In this document: positions 47,201 to 60,400 of the stretch, piece by piece
How the letters are laid out: each line of letters starts with the position of its first letter
Position numbering within the stretch: position 1 is the stretch's first letter
NCBI GenBank assembly: GCA_947000775.1
Contig: CAMQGK010000520.1
Location: 62,001 to 126,000 of the forward strand
Source of the DNA: Pterois miles
Lineage: Eukaryota; Chordata; Actinopteri; Perciformes; Scorpaenidae
Direction of reading: 5' to 3'
Length of the DNA: 64,000 nt
Position numbers and translations under genes: made by a program
The notes under the pieces: generated by a model
Told to the model about the DNA's origin: nothing
The model's input: only the letters and a program-made list of their open reading frames with translations
Database searches by the model: none

Positions 47201-50200
47201 CGGGTAGGCGCGCACAGTCTGACCCAGGACAGGCCCACAAACGCCGGTAGGTCTGACCCCTCAGTCTGACCCAACAAAGGCCCACAAACGCCGGCGGGTA
47301 GGCGCGCTCAGCCTGACACAGGACTGGCACACAAACGCCGGCAGGTCTGCGCCCTCAGTCGGACCCAGGACAGGCCCACAAACGCCAGCGGGTCTGCGCC
47401 TTCAGTTGGACCCAGCACAAGCCCACAAACGCCGGCAGGTCTGACCTTTCATTCGGAGAAAGCACAGTCCCTCAAACACCGGCGGGTCTGCGCCCTCAGT
47501 CGGACCCAGCACAGGCCCACAAACGCCGGCAGGTCTGACCCCTCAGTCTGACCCAGCACAGGCCCACAAACGCCGGCGGGTAGGCGCGCTCAGTCTGACA
47601 CAGGACTAGCACGCAAACGCCGACAGGTCTGCGCCCAAAGTCTGACCAAGGGCAGGCCCACAAACGCCGGCGGGTCTGCTCCCTCAGTCGGACCCAGGAC
47701 AGGCCCACAAACGCCGGCGGGTCTGCACTACTCAGTCGGACCCAGTACAGGCAAAAAAAACCCGGCAGGTCTGACCCCTCAGTCGGACAAAGCACAGGCC
47801 CACAAACACCGGCAGGTCTGAGCCTTCAGTCGGACCCAGCACAGGCACACAAACGCCGGCAGGTCTGAACCCCCAGTCTGACCCAGTACAGGCCCACAAA
47901 CACCGGCGGGTAGGCGCGCTCAGTCTGACACAGGACTGGCACACAAACGCCGGCGGGTCTGCGCCCTCAGTCGGACCCAGCACAGGCCCACAAACGCCGG
48001 CAGGTCTGACCCCTCAGTCTGACCCAGCACAAGCCCACAAACGCCGGCGGGTAGGCGCGCTCAGTCGGACCCAGGACAGGCCCACAAACGCCGGCGGGTC
48101 TGCACTACTCAGTCGGACACAGGACAGGCCCACAAACGCCGGCAGGTCTGACCCCTCAGTCGGACCCAGGACAGGCCCACAAACGCCGGCGGGTCTGCGC
48201 CCTCAGTCGGACCCAGGACAGGCCCACAAACGCCGGCGGGTCTGCACTACTCAGTCGGACACAGGACAGGCCCACAAACGCCGGTGGGTAGGCGCGCTCA
48301 GTCTGACCCAACACAGGACAACAAACGCCGGCAGGTCTGACCACTCAGTCTGACCCAAAACAGGCCCACAAACGCCGGCAGGTAGGCGCGCTCAGCCTGA
48401 CACAGGACTGGCACACAAACGCCGGCAGGTCTGCGCCCTTAGTCGGACCCAGGACAGGCCCACAAACGCCGGCGGGTCTGCGCCTTCAGTTGGACCCAGC
48501 AGAGGCCCACAAACGCCGGCAGGTCTGACCTCTCATTCGGAGAAAGCACAGTCCCTCAAACACCGGCGGGTCTGCGCCCTCAGTCGGACCCAGCACAGGC
48601 CCACAAACGCCGGCAGGTCTGACCCCTCAGTCTAACCCAGCACAAGCCCACAAACGCCGGCGGGTAGGCGCGCTCAGCCTGACACAGGACTGGCACACAA
48701 ACGCCGGCAGGTCTGCGCCCTCAGTCGGACCCAGGACAGGCCCACAAACGCCGGCGGGTCTGCTCCTTCAGTAGGACCCAGCACAGGCCCACAAACGCCG
48801 GCAGGTCTGACCTCTCATTCAGAGAAAGCACAGTCCCACAAACACCGGCGGGTCTGCGCCCTCAGTCGGACCCAGCACAGGCCCACAAACTCTGGCAGGT
48901 CTGACCCCTCAGTCTGACCCAGTACAGGCCCACAAACGCCGGCGGGTAGGCGCGATCAGTCGGACCCAGGACAGGCCCACAAACGCCGGCAGGTCTGACC
49001 CCTCAGTCTGACCCAGTACAGGCCCACAAACACCAGCGGGTAGGCGCGCTCAGTCTGACACAGGACTGGCACACAAACGCCGGCGGGTCTGCACTACTCA
49101 GTCAGACCCAGTACAAGCAAACAAAAGCCGGCAGGTCTGACCCCTCAGTTGGACAAAGCACAGGCCCACAAACACCGGCAGGTCTGTGCCCTCAGTCGGA
49201 CCCAGTACAGGCCCACAAACGCCGGCAGGTCTGACCCGTCAGTCTGACCCAGGACAGGCCCACAAACGCCGGCGGGTCTGCACTACTCAGTCGGACCCAG
49301 GACAGGCCCACAAACGCCGGCGGGTCTGCGCCTTCAGTTGGACCCAGCACAGTCCCACAAACGCCGGCAGGTCTGACCTCTCATTCGGAGAAAGCACAGT
49401 CCCACAAACACCGGCGGGTCTGCGCCCTCAGTCGGACCCAGCACAGGCCCACAAACGCCGGCAGGTCTGACCCCTCAGTCTGACCCAGCACAGGCCCATA
49501 AACGCCGGCGGGTAGGCGCGCTCAGTCTGACACAGGACTAGCACACAAACGCCGACAGGTCTGACCCCTCAGTCTGACCCAGGACAGGCCCGCAAACGCC
49601 GGCAGGTCTGACCCCTCAGTCTGACCCAGCACAGGCCCACAAACGCCGGCGGGTAGGCGCGTTCAGTCTGACACAGGACTGGCACACAAACGCCGGCAGG
49701 TCTGTGCCCTCAGTCGGACCCAGGACAGGCCCAAAAACGCCGGCGGGTCTGCACCACTCAGTCGGACACAGGACAGGCCCACAAACGCCGGCAGGTCTGA
49801 CCCCTAAGTCTGACCCAGCACAGGCCCACAAACGCCGGCGGGTAGGCGCGCTCAGTCTGACACAGGACTAGCACACAAACGCAGACAGGTCTGACCCCTC
49901 AGTCTGACCCAGGACAGGCCCGCAAACGCCGGCAGGTCTGACCCCTCAGTCTGACCCAGCACAGGCCCACAAACGCCGGCGGGTAGGCGCGCTCAGTCGG
50001 ACCCAGGACAGGCCCACAAACGCCGGCGGGTCTGCACTACTCAGTCGGACCCAGTACAAGCAAAGAAAAGCCGGCAGGTCTGACCCCTCAGTTGGACAAA
50101 GCACAGGCCCACAAACACCGGCAGGTCTGTGCCCTCAGTCGGACCCAGTACAGGCCCACAAACGCCGGCAGGTCTGACCCGTCAGTCTGAACCAGCACAG

Positions 50201-53200
50201 GCCCACAAACGCCAGTGGGTAGGCGCGCTCAGTCTGACACAGGACTGGCACACAAACGCCGGCTGGTCTGCGCCTTCAGTTGGACCCAGCACAGGCCCAC
50301 AAACGCCGGCGGGTCTGCGCCTTCAGTAGGACCCAGCACAGGCCCACAAACGCCGGCGGGTAGGCGCGCTCAGTCTGACACAGGACTAGCACACAAACGC
50401 CGACAGGTCTGACCCCTCAGTCTGACCCAGGACAGGCCCGCAAACACCGCCAGTTCTGACCCCTCAGTCTGACCCAGCACAGGCCCACAAACGCCGGCGG
50501 GTAGGCGCGCTCAGTCTGACACAGGACTAGCACACAAACGCCGACAGGTCTGACCCCTCAGTCTGACCCAGGACAGGCCCGCAAACACCTCCAGTTCTGA
50601 CCCCTCAGTCTGACCCAGCACAGGCCCACAAACGCCGGCGGGTAGGCGCGCTCAGTCTGACACAGGACTGGCACACAAACGCCGGCAGGTCTGTGCCCTC
50701 AGTCGGACCCAGGACAGGCCCAAAAACGCCGGCGGGTCTGCACTACTCAGTCGGACACAGGACAGGCCCACAAACGCCGGCAGGTCTGACCCCTAAGTCT
50801 GACCCAGCACAGGCCCACAAACGCCGGCGGGTAGGCGCGCTCAGTCTGACACAGGACTAGCACACAAACGCAGACAGGTCTGACCCCTCAGTCTGACCCA
50901 GGACAGGCCCGCAAACGCCGGCAGGTCTGACCCCTCAGTCTGACCCAGCACAGGCCCACAAACGCCGGCGGGTAGGCGCGCTCAGTCGGACCCAGGACAG
51001 GCCCACAAACGCCGGCGGGTCTGCACTACTCAGTCGGACCCAGTACAAGCAAAGAAAAGCCGGCAGGTCTGACCCCTCAGTTGGACAAAGCACAGGCCCA
51101 CAAACACCGGCAGGGCTGTGCCCTCAGTCGGACCCAGTACAGGCCCACAAACGCCGGCAGGTCTGACCCGTCAGTCTGACCCAGCACAGGCCCACAAACG
51201 CCAGTGGGTAGGCGCGCTCAGTCTGACACAGGACTGGCACACAAACGCCGGCAGGTCTGCGCCCTCAGTCGGACCCAGGACAGGCCCACAAACGCCGGCG
51301 GGTCTGCGCCTTCAGTTGGACCCAGCACAGGCCCACAAACGCCGGCAGGTCTGACCTCTCATTCGGAGAAAGCACAGTCCCACAAACACCGGCGGGTCTG
51401 CGCCCTCAGTCGGACCCAGCACAGGCCCACAAACGCCGGCAGGTCTGACCCCTCAGTCTGACCCAGCACAGGCCCACAAACGCCGGCGGGTAGGCGCGCT
51501 CAGTCTGACACAGGACTAGCACACAAACGCCGACAGGTCTGACCCCTCAGTCTGACCCAACACAGGCCCACAAACGCCGGCAGGTCTGACCACTCAGTCT
51601 AACCCAACACAGGCCCACAAACGCCGGCAGGTAGGCGCGCTCAGCCTGACACAGGACTGGCACACAAACGCCGGCAGGTCTGCGCCCTCAGTCGGACCCA
51701 GGACAGTCCCACAAACGCCGGCGGGTCTGCACTACTCAGTCGGACACAGGAAAGGCCCACAAACGCCGGTGGGTAGGCGCGCTCAGTCTGACCCAACACA
51801 GGCCCACAAACGCTGGCAGGTCTGACCACTCAGTCTGACCCAACACAGGCCCACAAACGCCGGCAGGTAGGCGCGCTCAGCCTGACACAGGACTGGCACA
51901 CAAACGCCGGCAGGTCTGCGCCCTCAGTCGGACCCAGGACAGGCCCACAAACGCCGGCGGGTCTGCGCCTTCAGTAGGACCCAGCACAGGCCCACAAACG
52001 CCGGCAGGTCTGACCTCTCATTCAGAGAAAGCACAGTCCCACAAACACCGGCGGGTCTGCGCCCTCAGTCGGACCCAGCACAAGCCCACAAACTCCGGCA
52101 GGTCTGACCCCTCAGTCTGACCCAGCACAGGCCCACAAACGCCGGCGGGTAGGCGCGCTCAGTCGGACCCAGGACAGGCCCACAAACGCCGGCAGGTCTG
52201 CGCCCTCAGTCGGACCCAGGACAGGCCCGCAAACGCCGGCAGGTCTGACCCCTCAGTCTGACCCAGCACAGGCCCACAAACGCCGGCGGGTAGGCGCGCT
52301 CAGTCTTTCACAGGACTAGCACACAAACGCAGACAGGTCTGACCCCTCAGTCTGACCCAGGACAGGCCCACAAACGCCGGCAGGTCTGACCCCTCAGTCT
52401 GACCCAGCACAGGCCCACAAACGCCGGCGGGTCTGCGCCCTCAGTCGGACCCAGGACAGGCCCACAAACGCCGGCGGGTCTGCACTACTCAGTCGGACAC
52501 AGGACAGGCCCAAAAACGCCGGCGGGTAGGCGCGCTCAGTCGGACCCAGGACAGGCACACAAACGCCGGCAGGTCTGCGCCTTCAGTAGGACCCAGCACA
52601 GGCCCACAAACGCCGGCGGGTAGGCGCGCTCAGTCTGACACAGGACTAGCACACAAACGCCGACAGGTCTGACCCCTCAGTCTGACCAAGGACAGGCCCG
52701 CAAACACCGCCAGTTCTGACCCCTCAGTCTGACCCAGCACAGGCCCACAAACGCCGGCGGGTAGGCGCGCTCAGTCTGACACAGGACTAGCACACAAACG
52801 CCGACAGGTCTGACCCCTCAGTCTGACCCAGGACAGGCCCGCAAACACCGCCAGTTCTGACCCCTCAGTCTGACCCAGCACAGGCCCACAAACGCCGGCG
52901 GGTAGGCGCGCTCAGTCTGACACAGGACTGGCACACAAACGCCGGCAGGTCTGTGCCGTCAGTCGGACCCAGGACAGGCCCAAAAACGCCGGCGGGTCTG
53001 CACTACTCAGTCGGACACAGGACAGGCCCACAAACGCCGGCAGGTCTGACCCCTCAGTCTGACCCAGCACAGGCCCACAAACGCCGGCGGGTAGGCGCGC
53101 TCAGTCTGACACAGGACTAGCACACAAACGCCGACAGGTCTGACCCCTCAGTCTGACCCAACACAGGCCCACAAACGCCGGCAGGTCTGACCACTCAGTC

Positions 53201-55642
53201 TGACCCAACACAGGCCCACAAACGCCGGCAGGTAGGCGCGCTCAGCCTGACACAGGACTGGCACACAAACGCCGGCAGGTCTGCGCCCTCAGTCGGACCC
53301 AGGACAGGCCCACAAACGCCGGCGGGTCTGCGCCTTCAGTTGGACCCAGCACAGGCCCACAAATGCCGGCAGGTCTGACCTGTCATTCGGAGAAAGCACA
53401 GTCCCTCAAACACCGGCAGGTCTGCGCCCTCAGTCGGACCCAGCACAGGCCCACAAACGCCGTCAGGTCTGACCCCTCAGTCTGACCCAGCACAGGCCCA
53501 CAAACGCCGGCGGGTAGGCGCGCTCAGCCTGACACAGGACTGGCACACAAACGCCGGCAGGTCTGCGCCCTCAGTCGGACCCAGGACAGGCCCACAAACG
53601 CCGGCGGGTCTGCGCCTTCAGTAGGACCCAGCACAGGCCCACAAACGCCGGCAGGTCTGACCTCTCATTCAGAGAAAGCACAGTCCCACAAACACCGGCG
53701 GGTCTGCGCCCTCAGTCGGACCCAGCACAGGCCCTAAAACTCCGGCAGGTCTGACCCCTCAGTCTGACCCAGCACAGGCCCACATACGCCGGCGGGTAGG
53801 CGCGCTCAGTCGGACCCAGGACAGGCCCACAAACGCCGGCAGGTCTGACCCCTCAGTCTGACCCAGCACAGGCCCACAAACGCCGGCGGGTAGGCGCGCT
53901 CAGTCGGACCCAGGACAGGCCCACAAACGCCGGCAGGTCTGCGCCCTCAGTCGGACCCAGGACAGGCCCACAAACGCCGGCGGGTCTGCACTACTCAGTC
54001 CGACCCAGTACAAGCAAACAAAAGCCGGCAGGTCTGACCCCTCAGTTGGACAAAACACAGTCCCACGAACACCGGCGGGTCTGCGCCCTCAGTCGGACCC
54101 AGCACAGGCCCACAAACGCCGGCAGGTCTGACCCCTCAGTCTGACCCAGCACAGGCCCACAAACGCCGGCGGGTAGGCGCGCTCAGTCTGACACAGGACT
54201 AGCACACAAACGCAGACAGGTCTGACCCCTCAGTCTGACCCAGGACAGGCCCGCAAACGCCGGCAGGTCTGACCCCTCAGTCTGACCTAGCACAGGCCCA
54301 CAAACGCCGGCGGGTAGGCGCGCTCAGTCTGACACAGGACTGGCACACAAACGCCGGCAGGTCTGCGCCCTCAGTCGGACCCAGGACAGGCCCACAAACG
54401 CCGGCGGGTCTGCACTACTCAGTCGGACACAGGACAGGCCCACAAACGCCGGTGGGTAGGCGCGCTCAGTCTGACCCAACACAGGCCCACAAACGCCGGC
54501 AGGTCTGACCACTCAGTCTGACCCAACACAGGCCCACAAACGCCGGCAGGTAGGCGCGCTCAGCCTGACACAGGACTGGCACAAAAACGCCGGCAGGTCT
54601 GCGCCCTCAGTCGGACCCAGGACAGGCCCACAAACGCCGGCGGATCTGCGCCTTCAGTTGGACCCAGCACAGGCCCACAAATGCTGGCAGGTCTGACCTC
54701 TCATTCGGAGAAAGCACAGTCCCTCAAACACCTGCGGGTCTGCGCCCTCAGTCGGACCCAGCACAGGCCCACAAACGCCGTCAGGTCTGACCCCTCAGTC
54801 TGACCCAGCACAGGCCCACAAACGCCGGCGGGTAGGCGCGCTCAGCCTGACACAGGACTGGCACACAAACGCCGGCAGGTCTGCGCCCTCAGTCGGACCC
54901 AGGACAGGCCCACAAACGCCGGCGGGTCTGCGCCTTCAGTAGGACCCAGCACAGGCCCACAAACGCCGGCAGGTCTGACCTCTCATTCAGAGAAAGCACA
55001 GTCCCACAAACACCGGCGGGTCTGCGCCCTCAGTCGGACCCAGCACAGGCCCACAAACTCCGGCAGGTCTGACCCCTCAGTCTGACCCAGCACAGGCCCA
55101 CAAACGCCGGCGGGTAGGCGCGCTCAGTCGGACCCAGGACAGGCCCACAAACGCCGGCAGGTCTGCGCCCTCAGTCGGACCCAGGACAGGCCCACAAACG
55201 CCGGCGGGTCTGCACTACTCAGTCGGACCCAGTAAAAGCAAACAAAAGCCGGCAGGTCTGACCCCTCAGTTGGACAAAGCACAGGCCCACAAACGCCGGC
55301 AGGTCTGACCTCTCATTCGGAGAAAGCACAGTCCCACAAACACCGGCGGGTCTGCGCCCTCAGTCGGACCCAGCACAGGCCCACAAACGCCGGCAGGTCT
55401 GACCCCTCAGTCTGACCTAGGACAGGCCCGCAAACGCCGGCAGTTCTGACCCCTCAGTCTGACCCAGCACAGGCCCACAAACGCCGGCGGGTAGGCGCGC
55501 TCAGTCTGACACAGGACTGGCACACAAACGCCGGCAGGTCTGTGCCCTCGGTCGGACCCAGGACAGGTCCAAAAACGCCGGCGGGTCTGCGCCCTCAGTC
55601 GGACCCAGGACAGGCCCACAAACGCCGGCGGGTCTGCACTAC
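44249..55642. repeat. 12.4-kb macro-repeat, copy B (deleted form, 11.4 kb)
   Basis: Spacing to A is 12,382-12,383 bp to about 52200, 12,287 bp to about 52573, then 11,394 bp to the end. The steps are losses of 95 and 893 bp. The single-base differences I noticed are few: CGGCCTC near 44951, AACCCCCAG near 47869, CACATACGCC near 53783 and CCCACGAACACC near 54063. No gene is present. Confidence 0.88.
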
Positions 55643-57467
55643 TCAGTCGGACACAGGACAGGCCCACAAACGCCGGTGGGTAGGCGCGCTCAGTCTGACC
55701 CAACACAGGCCCACAAACGCCGGCAGGTCTGACCACTCAGTCTGACCCAACACAGGCCCACAAACGCCGGCGGGTAGGCGCGCTCAGCCTGACACAGGAC
55801 TGGCACACAAACGCCGGCAGGTCTGCGCCCTCAGTCGGACCCAGGACAGGCCCACAAACGCCGGCGGGTCTGCGCCCTCAGTCGGACCCAGGACAGGCCC
55901 ACAAACGCCGGCAGGTCTGACCTCTCATTCGGAGAAAGCACAGTCCCTCAAACACCGGCGGGTCTGCGCCCTCAGTCGGACCCAGCACAGGCCCACAAAC
56001 GCCGGCAGGTCTGACCCCTCAGTCTGACCCAGCACAGGCCCACAAACGCCGGCGGGTAGGCGCGCTCAGCCTGACACAGGACTGGCACACAAACGCCGGC
56101 AGGTCTGCGCCCTCAGTCGGACCCAGGACAGGCCCACAAACGCCGGCGGGTCTGCGCCTTCAGTAGGACCCAGCACAGGCCCACAAACGCCGGCAGGTCT
56201 GACCTCTCATTCAGAGAAAGCACAGTCCCACAAACACCGGCGGGTCTGCGCCCTCAGTCGGACCCAGCACAGGCCCACAAACTCTGGCAGGTCTGACCCC
56301 TCAGTCTGACCCAGCACAGGCCCACAAACGCCGGCGGGTAGGCGCGCTCAGTCTGACACAGGACTGGCACACAAACGCCGGCAGGTCTGCGCCCTCAGTC
56401 GGACCCAGGACAGGCCCACAAACGCCGGCGGGTCTGCGCCTTCAGTTGGACCCAGCACAGGCCCACAAACGCCGGCAGGTCTGACCTCTCATTCGGAGAA
56501 AACACAGTCCCTCAAACACCGGCGGGTCTGCGCCCTCAGTCAGACCCAGCACATGCCCACAAACGCCGTCAGGTCTGACCCCTCAGTCTGACCCAGCACA
56601 GGCCCACAAACGCCGGCGGGTAGGCGCGCTCAGCCTGACACAGGACTGGCACACAAACGCCGGCAGGTCTGCGCCCTCAGTCGGACCCAGGACAGGCCCA
56701 CAAACGCCGGCGGGTCTGCGCCTTCAGTAGCACCCAGCACAGGCCCACAAACACCGGCGGGTAGGCGCGCTCAGTCTGACACAGGACTAGCACACAAACG
56801 CCGACAGGTCTGACCCCTCAGTCTGACCCAGGACAGGCCCGCAAACGCCACCAGTTCTGACCCCTCAGTCTGACCCAGCACAGGCCCACAAACGCCGGCG
56901 GGTAGGCGCGCTCAGTCTGACACAGGACTGGCACACAAACGCCGGCGGGTCTGCGCCCTCAGTCGGACCCAGGACAGGCCCACAAACGCCGGCGGGTCTG
57001 CACTACTCAGTCGGACACAGGAGAGGCCCACAAACGCCGGTGGGTAGGCGCGCTCAGTCTGACCCAACACAGTCCCACAAACGCCGGCAGGTCTGACCAC
57101 TCAGTCTGACCCAACACAGGCCCACAAACGCCGGCGGGTAGGCGCGCTCAGCCTGACACAGGACTGGCACACAAACGCCGGCAGGTCTGCGCCCTCAGTC
57201 GGACCCAGGACAGGCCCACAAACGCCAGCGGGTCTGACCCCTCAGTCTGACCCAGCACAGGCCCACAAACGCCGGCGGGTAGGCGCGCTCAGTCTGACAC
57301 AGGACTAGCACGCAAACGCCGACAGGTCTGCGCCCAAAGTCTGACCAAGGGCAGGCCCACAAACGCCGGCGGGTCTGCTCCCTCAGTCGGACCCAGGACA
57401 GGCCCACAAACGCCGGCGGGTCTGCACTACTCAGTCGGACCCAGTACAGGCAAACAAAAGCCGGCAG
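55643..57467. repeat. 1.8-kb segment between copies B and C
   Basis: About 39 monomers, no gene. It begins with a P monomer (CAGTCGGACACAGGACAGG). From about 55820 to about 56900 it matches 40.28-41.37 kb of copy A. From about 57240 it carries A'-K-L followed by a G monomer of the AAACAAAA form, as at 30.0-30.2 kb. CAGTAGCACCC near 56726 and GGAGAGGCCC near 57020 are private. It looks like a patchwork of other array segments. Confidence 0.82.
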
Positions 57468-60400
57468 GTCTGACCCCTCAGTCTGACCCAGTACAGGCCC
57501 ACAAACGCCGGCGGGTAGGCGCGCTCAGCCTGACACAGGACTGGCACACAAACGCCGGCAGGTCTGCGCCCTCAGTCGGACCCAGGACAGGCCCACAAAC
57601 GCCGGCGGGTCTGCTCCTTCAGTAGGACCCAGCACAGGCCCAAAAACGCCGGCAGGTCTGACCCCTCAGTCTGACCCAGTACAGGCCCACAAACGCCGGC
57701 AGGTAGGCGCGCTCAGCCTGACACAGGACTGGCACACAAACGCCGGCAGGTCTGCGCCCTCAGTCGGACCCAGGACAGGCCCACAAACGCCGGCGGGTCT
57801 GCACTACTCAGTCGGACACAGGACAGGCCCACAAACGCCGGCAGGTCTGACCCCTCAGTCGGACCCAGGACAGGCCCACAAACGCCGGCAGGTCTGACCC
57901 CTCAGTCTGACCCAGCACAGGCCCACAAACGCCGGCGGGTAGGCGCGCTCAGCCTGACACAGGACTGGCACACAAACGCCGGCAGGTCTGCGCCCTCAGT
58001 CGGACCCAGGACAGGCCCACCAACGCCGGCGGGTCTGCGCCTTCAGTTGGACCCAGCACAGGCCCACAAACGCCGGCAGGTCTGACCTCTCATTCAGAGA
58101 AAGCACAGTCCCTCAAACACCGGCGGGTCTGCGCCCTCAGTCGGACCCAGCACAGGCCCACAAACGCCGGCAGGTCTGACCCCTCAGTCTGACCCAGCAC
58201 AGGCCCACAAACGCCGGCGGGTAGGCGCGCTCAGCCTGACACAGGACTGGCACACAAACGCCGGCAGGTCTGCGCCCTCAGTCGGACCCAGGACAGGCCC
58301 ACAAACGCCGGCGGGTCTGCGCCTTCAGTAGGACCCAGCACAGGCCAACAAACGCCGGCAGGTCTGACCTCTCATTCAGAGAAAGCACAGTCCCACAAAC
58401 ACCGGCGGGTCTGCGCCCTCAGTCGGACCCAGCACAGGCCCACAAACGCCGGCGGGTCTGCACTACTCAGTCGGACCCAGTACAAGCAAACAAAAGCCGG
58501 CAGGTCTGACCCCTCAGTCGGACAAAGAACAGGCCCACAAACACCGGCAGGTCTGTGACCTCAGTCGGACACAGTACAGGCCCACAAACGCCGGCAGGTC
58601 TGACCCGTCAGTCTGACCCAGCACAGGCCCACAAACGCCAGTGGGTAGGCGCGCTCAGTCTGACACAGGACTGGCACACAAACGCCGGCAGGTCTGCGCC
58701 CTCAGTCGGACCCAGGACAGGCCCACAAACGCCGGCGGGTCTGCGCCTTCAGTTGGACCCAGCACAGGCCCACAAACGCCGGCAGGTCTGACCTCTCATT
58801 CGGAGAAAGCACAGTCCCACAAACACCGGCGGGTCTGCGCCCTCAGTCGGACCCAGTACAGGCCCACAAACGCCGGCAGGTCTGACCCCTCAGTCTGACC
58901 CAGCACAGGCCCACAAACGCCGGCAGGTCTGACCTCTCATTCAGAGAAAGCACAGTCCCATAAACACCGGCGGGTCTGCGCCATCAGTCTGACCCAGCAC
59001 AGGCCCACAAACGCCGGCAGGTCTGACCTCTCATTCAGAGAAAGCACAGTCCCATAAACACCGGCGGGTCTGCGCCATCAGTCGGACCCAGCACAGGCCC
59101 ACAAACGCCGGCAGGTCTGACCCCTCAGTCGGACCCAGCACAGGCCCACAAACGCCGGCGGGTAGGCGCGCTCAGTCTGACACAGGACTAGCACACAAAC
59201 GCCGACAGGTCTGACCCCTCAGTCTGACCCAGGACAGGCCCACAAACGCCGGCAGGTCTGACCACTCAGTCTGACCCAACACAGGCCCACAAACGCCGGC
59301 GGGTAGGCACGCTCAGCCTGACACAGGACTGGCACACAAACGCCGGCAGGTCTGCGCCCTCAGTCGGACCCAGGACAGGCCCACAAACGCCGGCGGGTCT
59401 GCGCCTTCAGTTGGACCCAGCACAGGCCCACAAACGCCGGCAGGTCTGACCTCTCATTCAGAGAAAGCACAGTCCCACAAACACCGGCGGGTCTGCGCCA
59501 TCAGTCGGACCCAGCACAGGCCCACAAACGCCGGCAGGTCTGACCCCTCAGTCGGACCCAGCACAGGCCCACAAACGCCAGCGGGTAGGCGCGCTCAGTC
59601 TGACACAGGACTGGAACACAAACGCCGGCAGGTCTGCGCCCTCAGCCGGACCCAGGACAGGCCCACAAACGCCGGCGGGTAGGCGCGCACAGTCTGACCC
59701 AGGACAGGCCCACAAACGCCGGTAGGTCTGACCCCTCAGTCTGACCCAACAAAGGCCCACAAACGCCGGCGGGTAGGCGCGCTCAGCCTGACACAGGACT
59801 GGCACACAAACGCCGGCAGGTCTGCGCCCTCAGTCGGACCCAGGACAGGCCCACAAACGCCAGCGGGTCTGCGCCTTCAGTTGGACCCAGCACAAGCCCA
59901 CAAACGCCGGCAGGTCTGACCTTTCATTCGGAGAAAGCACAGTCCCTCAAACACCGGCGGGTCTGCGCCCTCAGTCGGACCCAGCACAGGCCCACAAACG
60001 CCGGCAGGTCTGACCCCTCAGTCTGACCCAGCACAGGCCCACAAACGCCGGCGGGTAGGCGCGCTCAGTCTGACACAGGACTAGCACGCAAACGCCGACA
60101 GGTCTGCGCCCAAAGTCTGACCAAGGGCAGGCCCACAAACGCCGGCGGGTCTGCTCCCTCAGTCGGACCCAGGACAGGCCCACAAACGCCGGCGGGTCTG
60201 CACTACTCAGTCGGACCCAGTACAGGCAAAAAAAACCCGGCAGGTCTGACCCCTCAGTCGGACAAAGCACAGGCCCACAAACACCGGCAGGTCTGAGCCT
60301 TCAGTCGGACCCAGCACAGGCACACAAACGCCGGCAGGTCTGAACCCTCAGTCTGACCCAGTACAGGCCCACAAACACCGGCGGGTAGGCGCGCTCAGTC

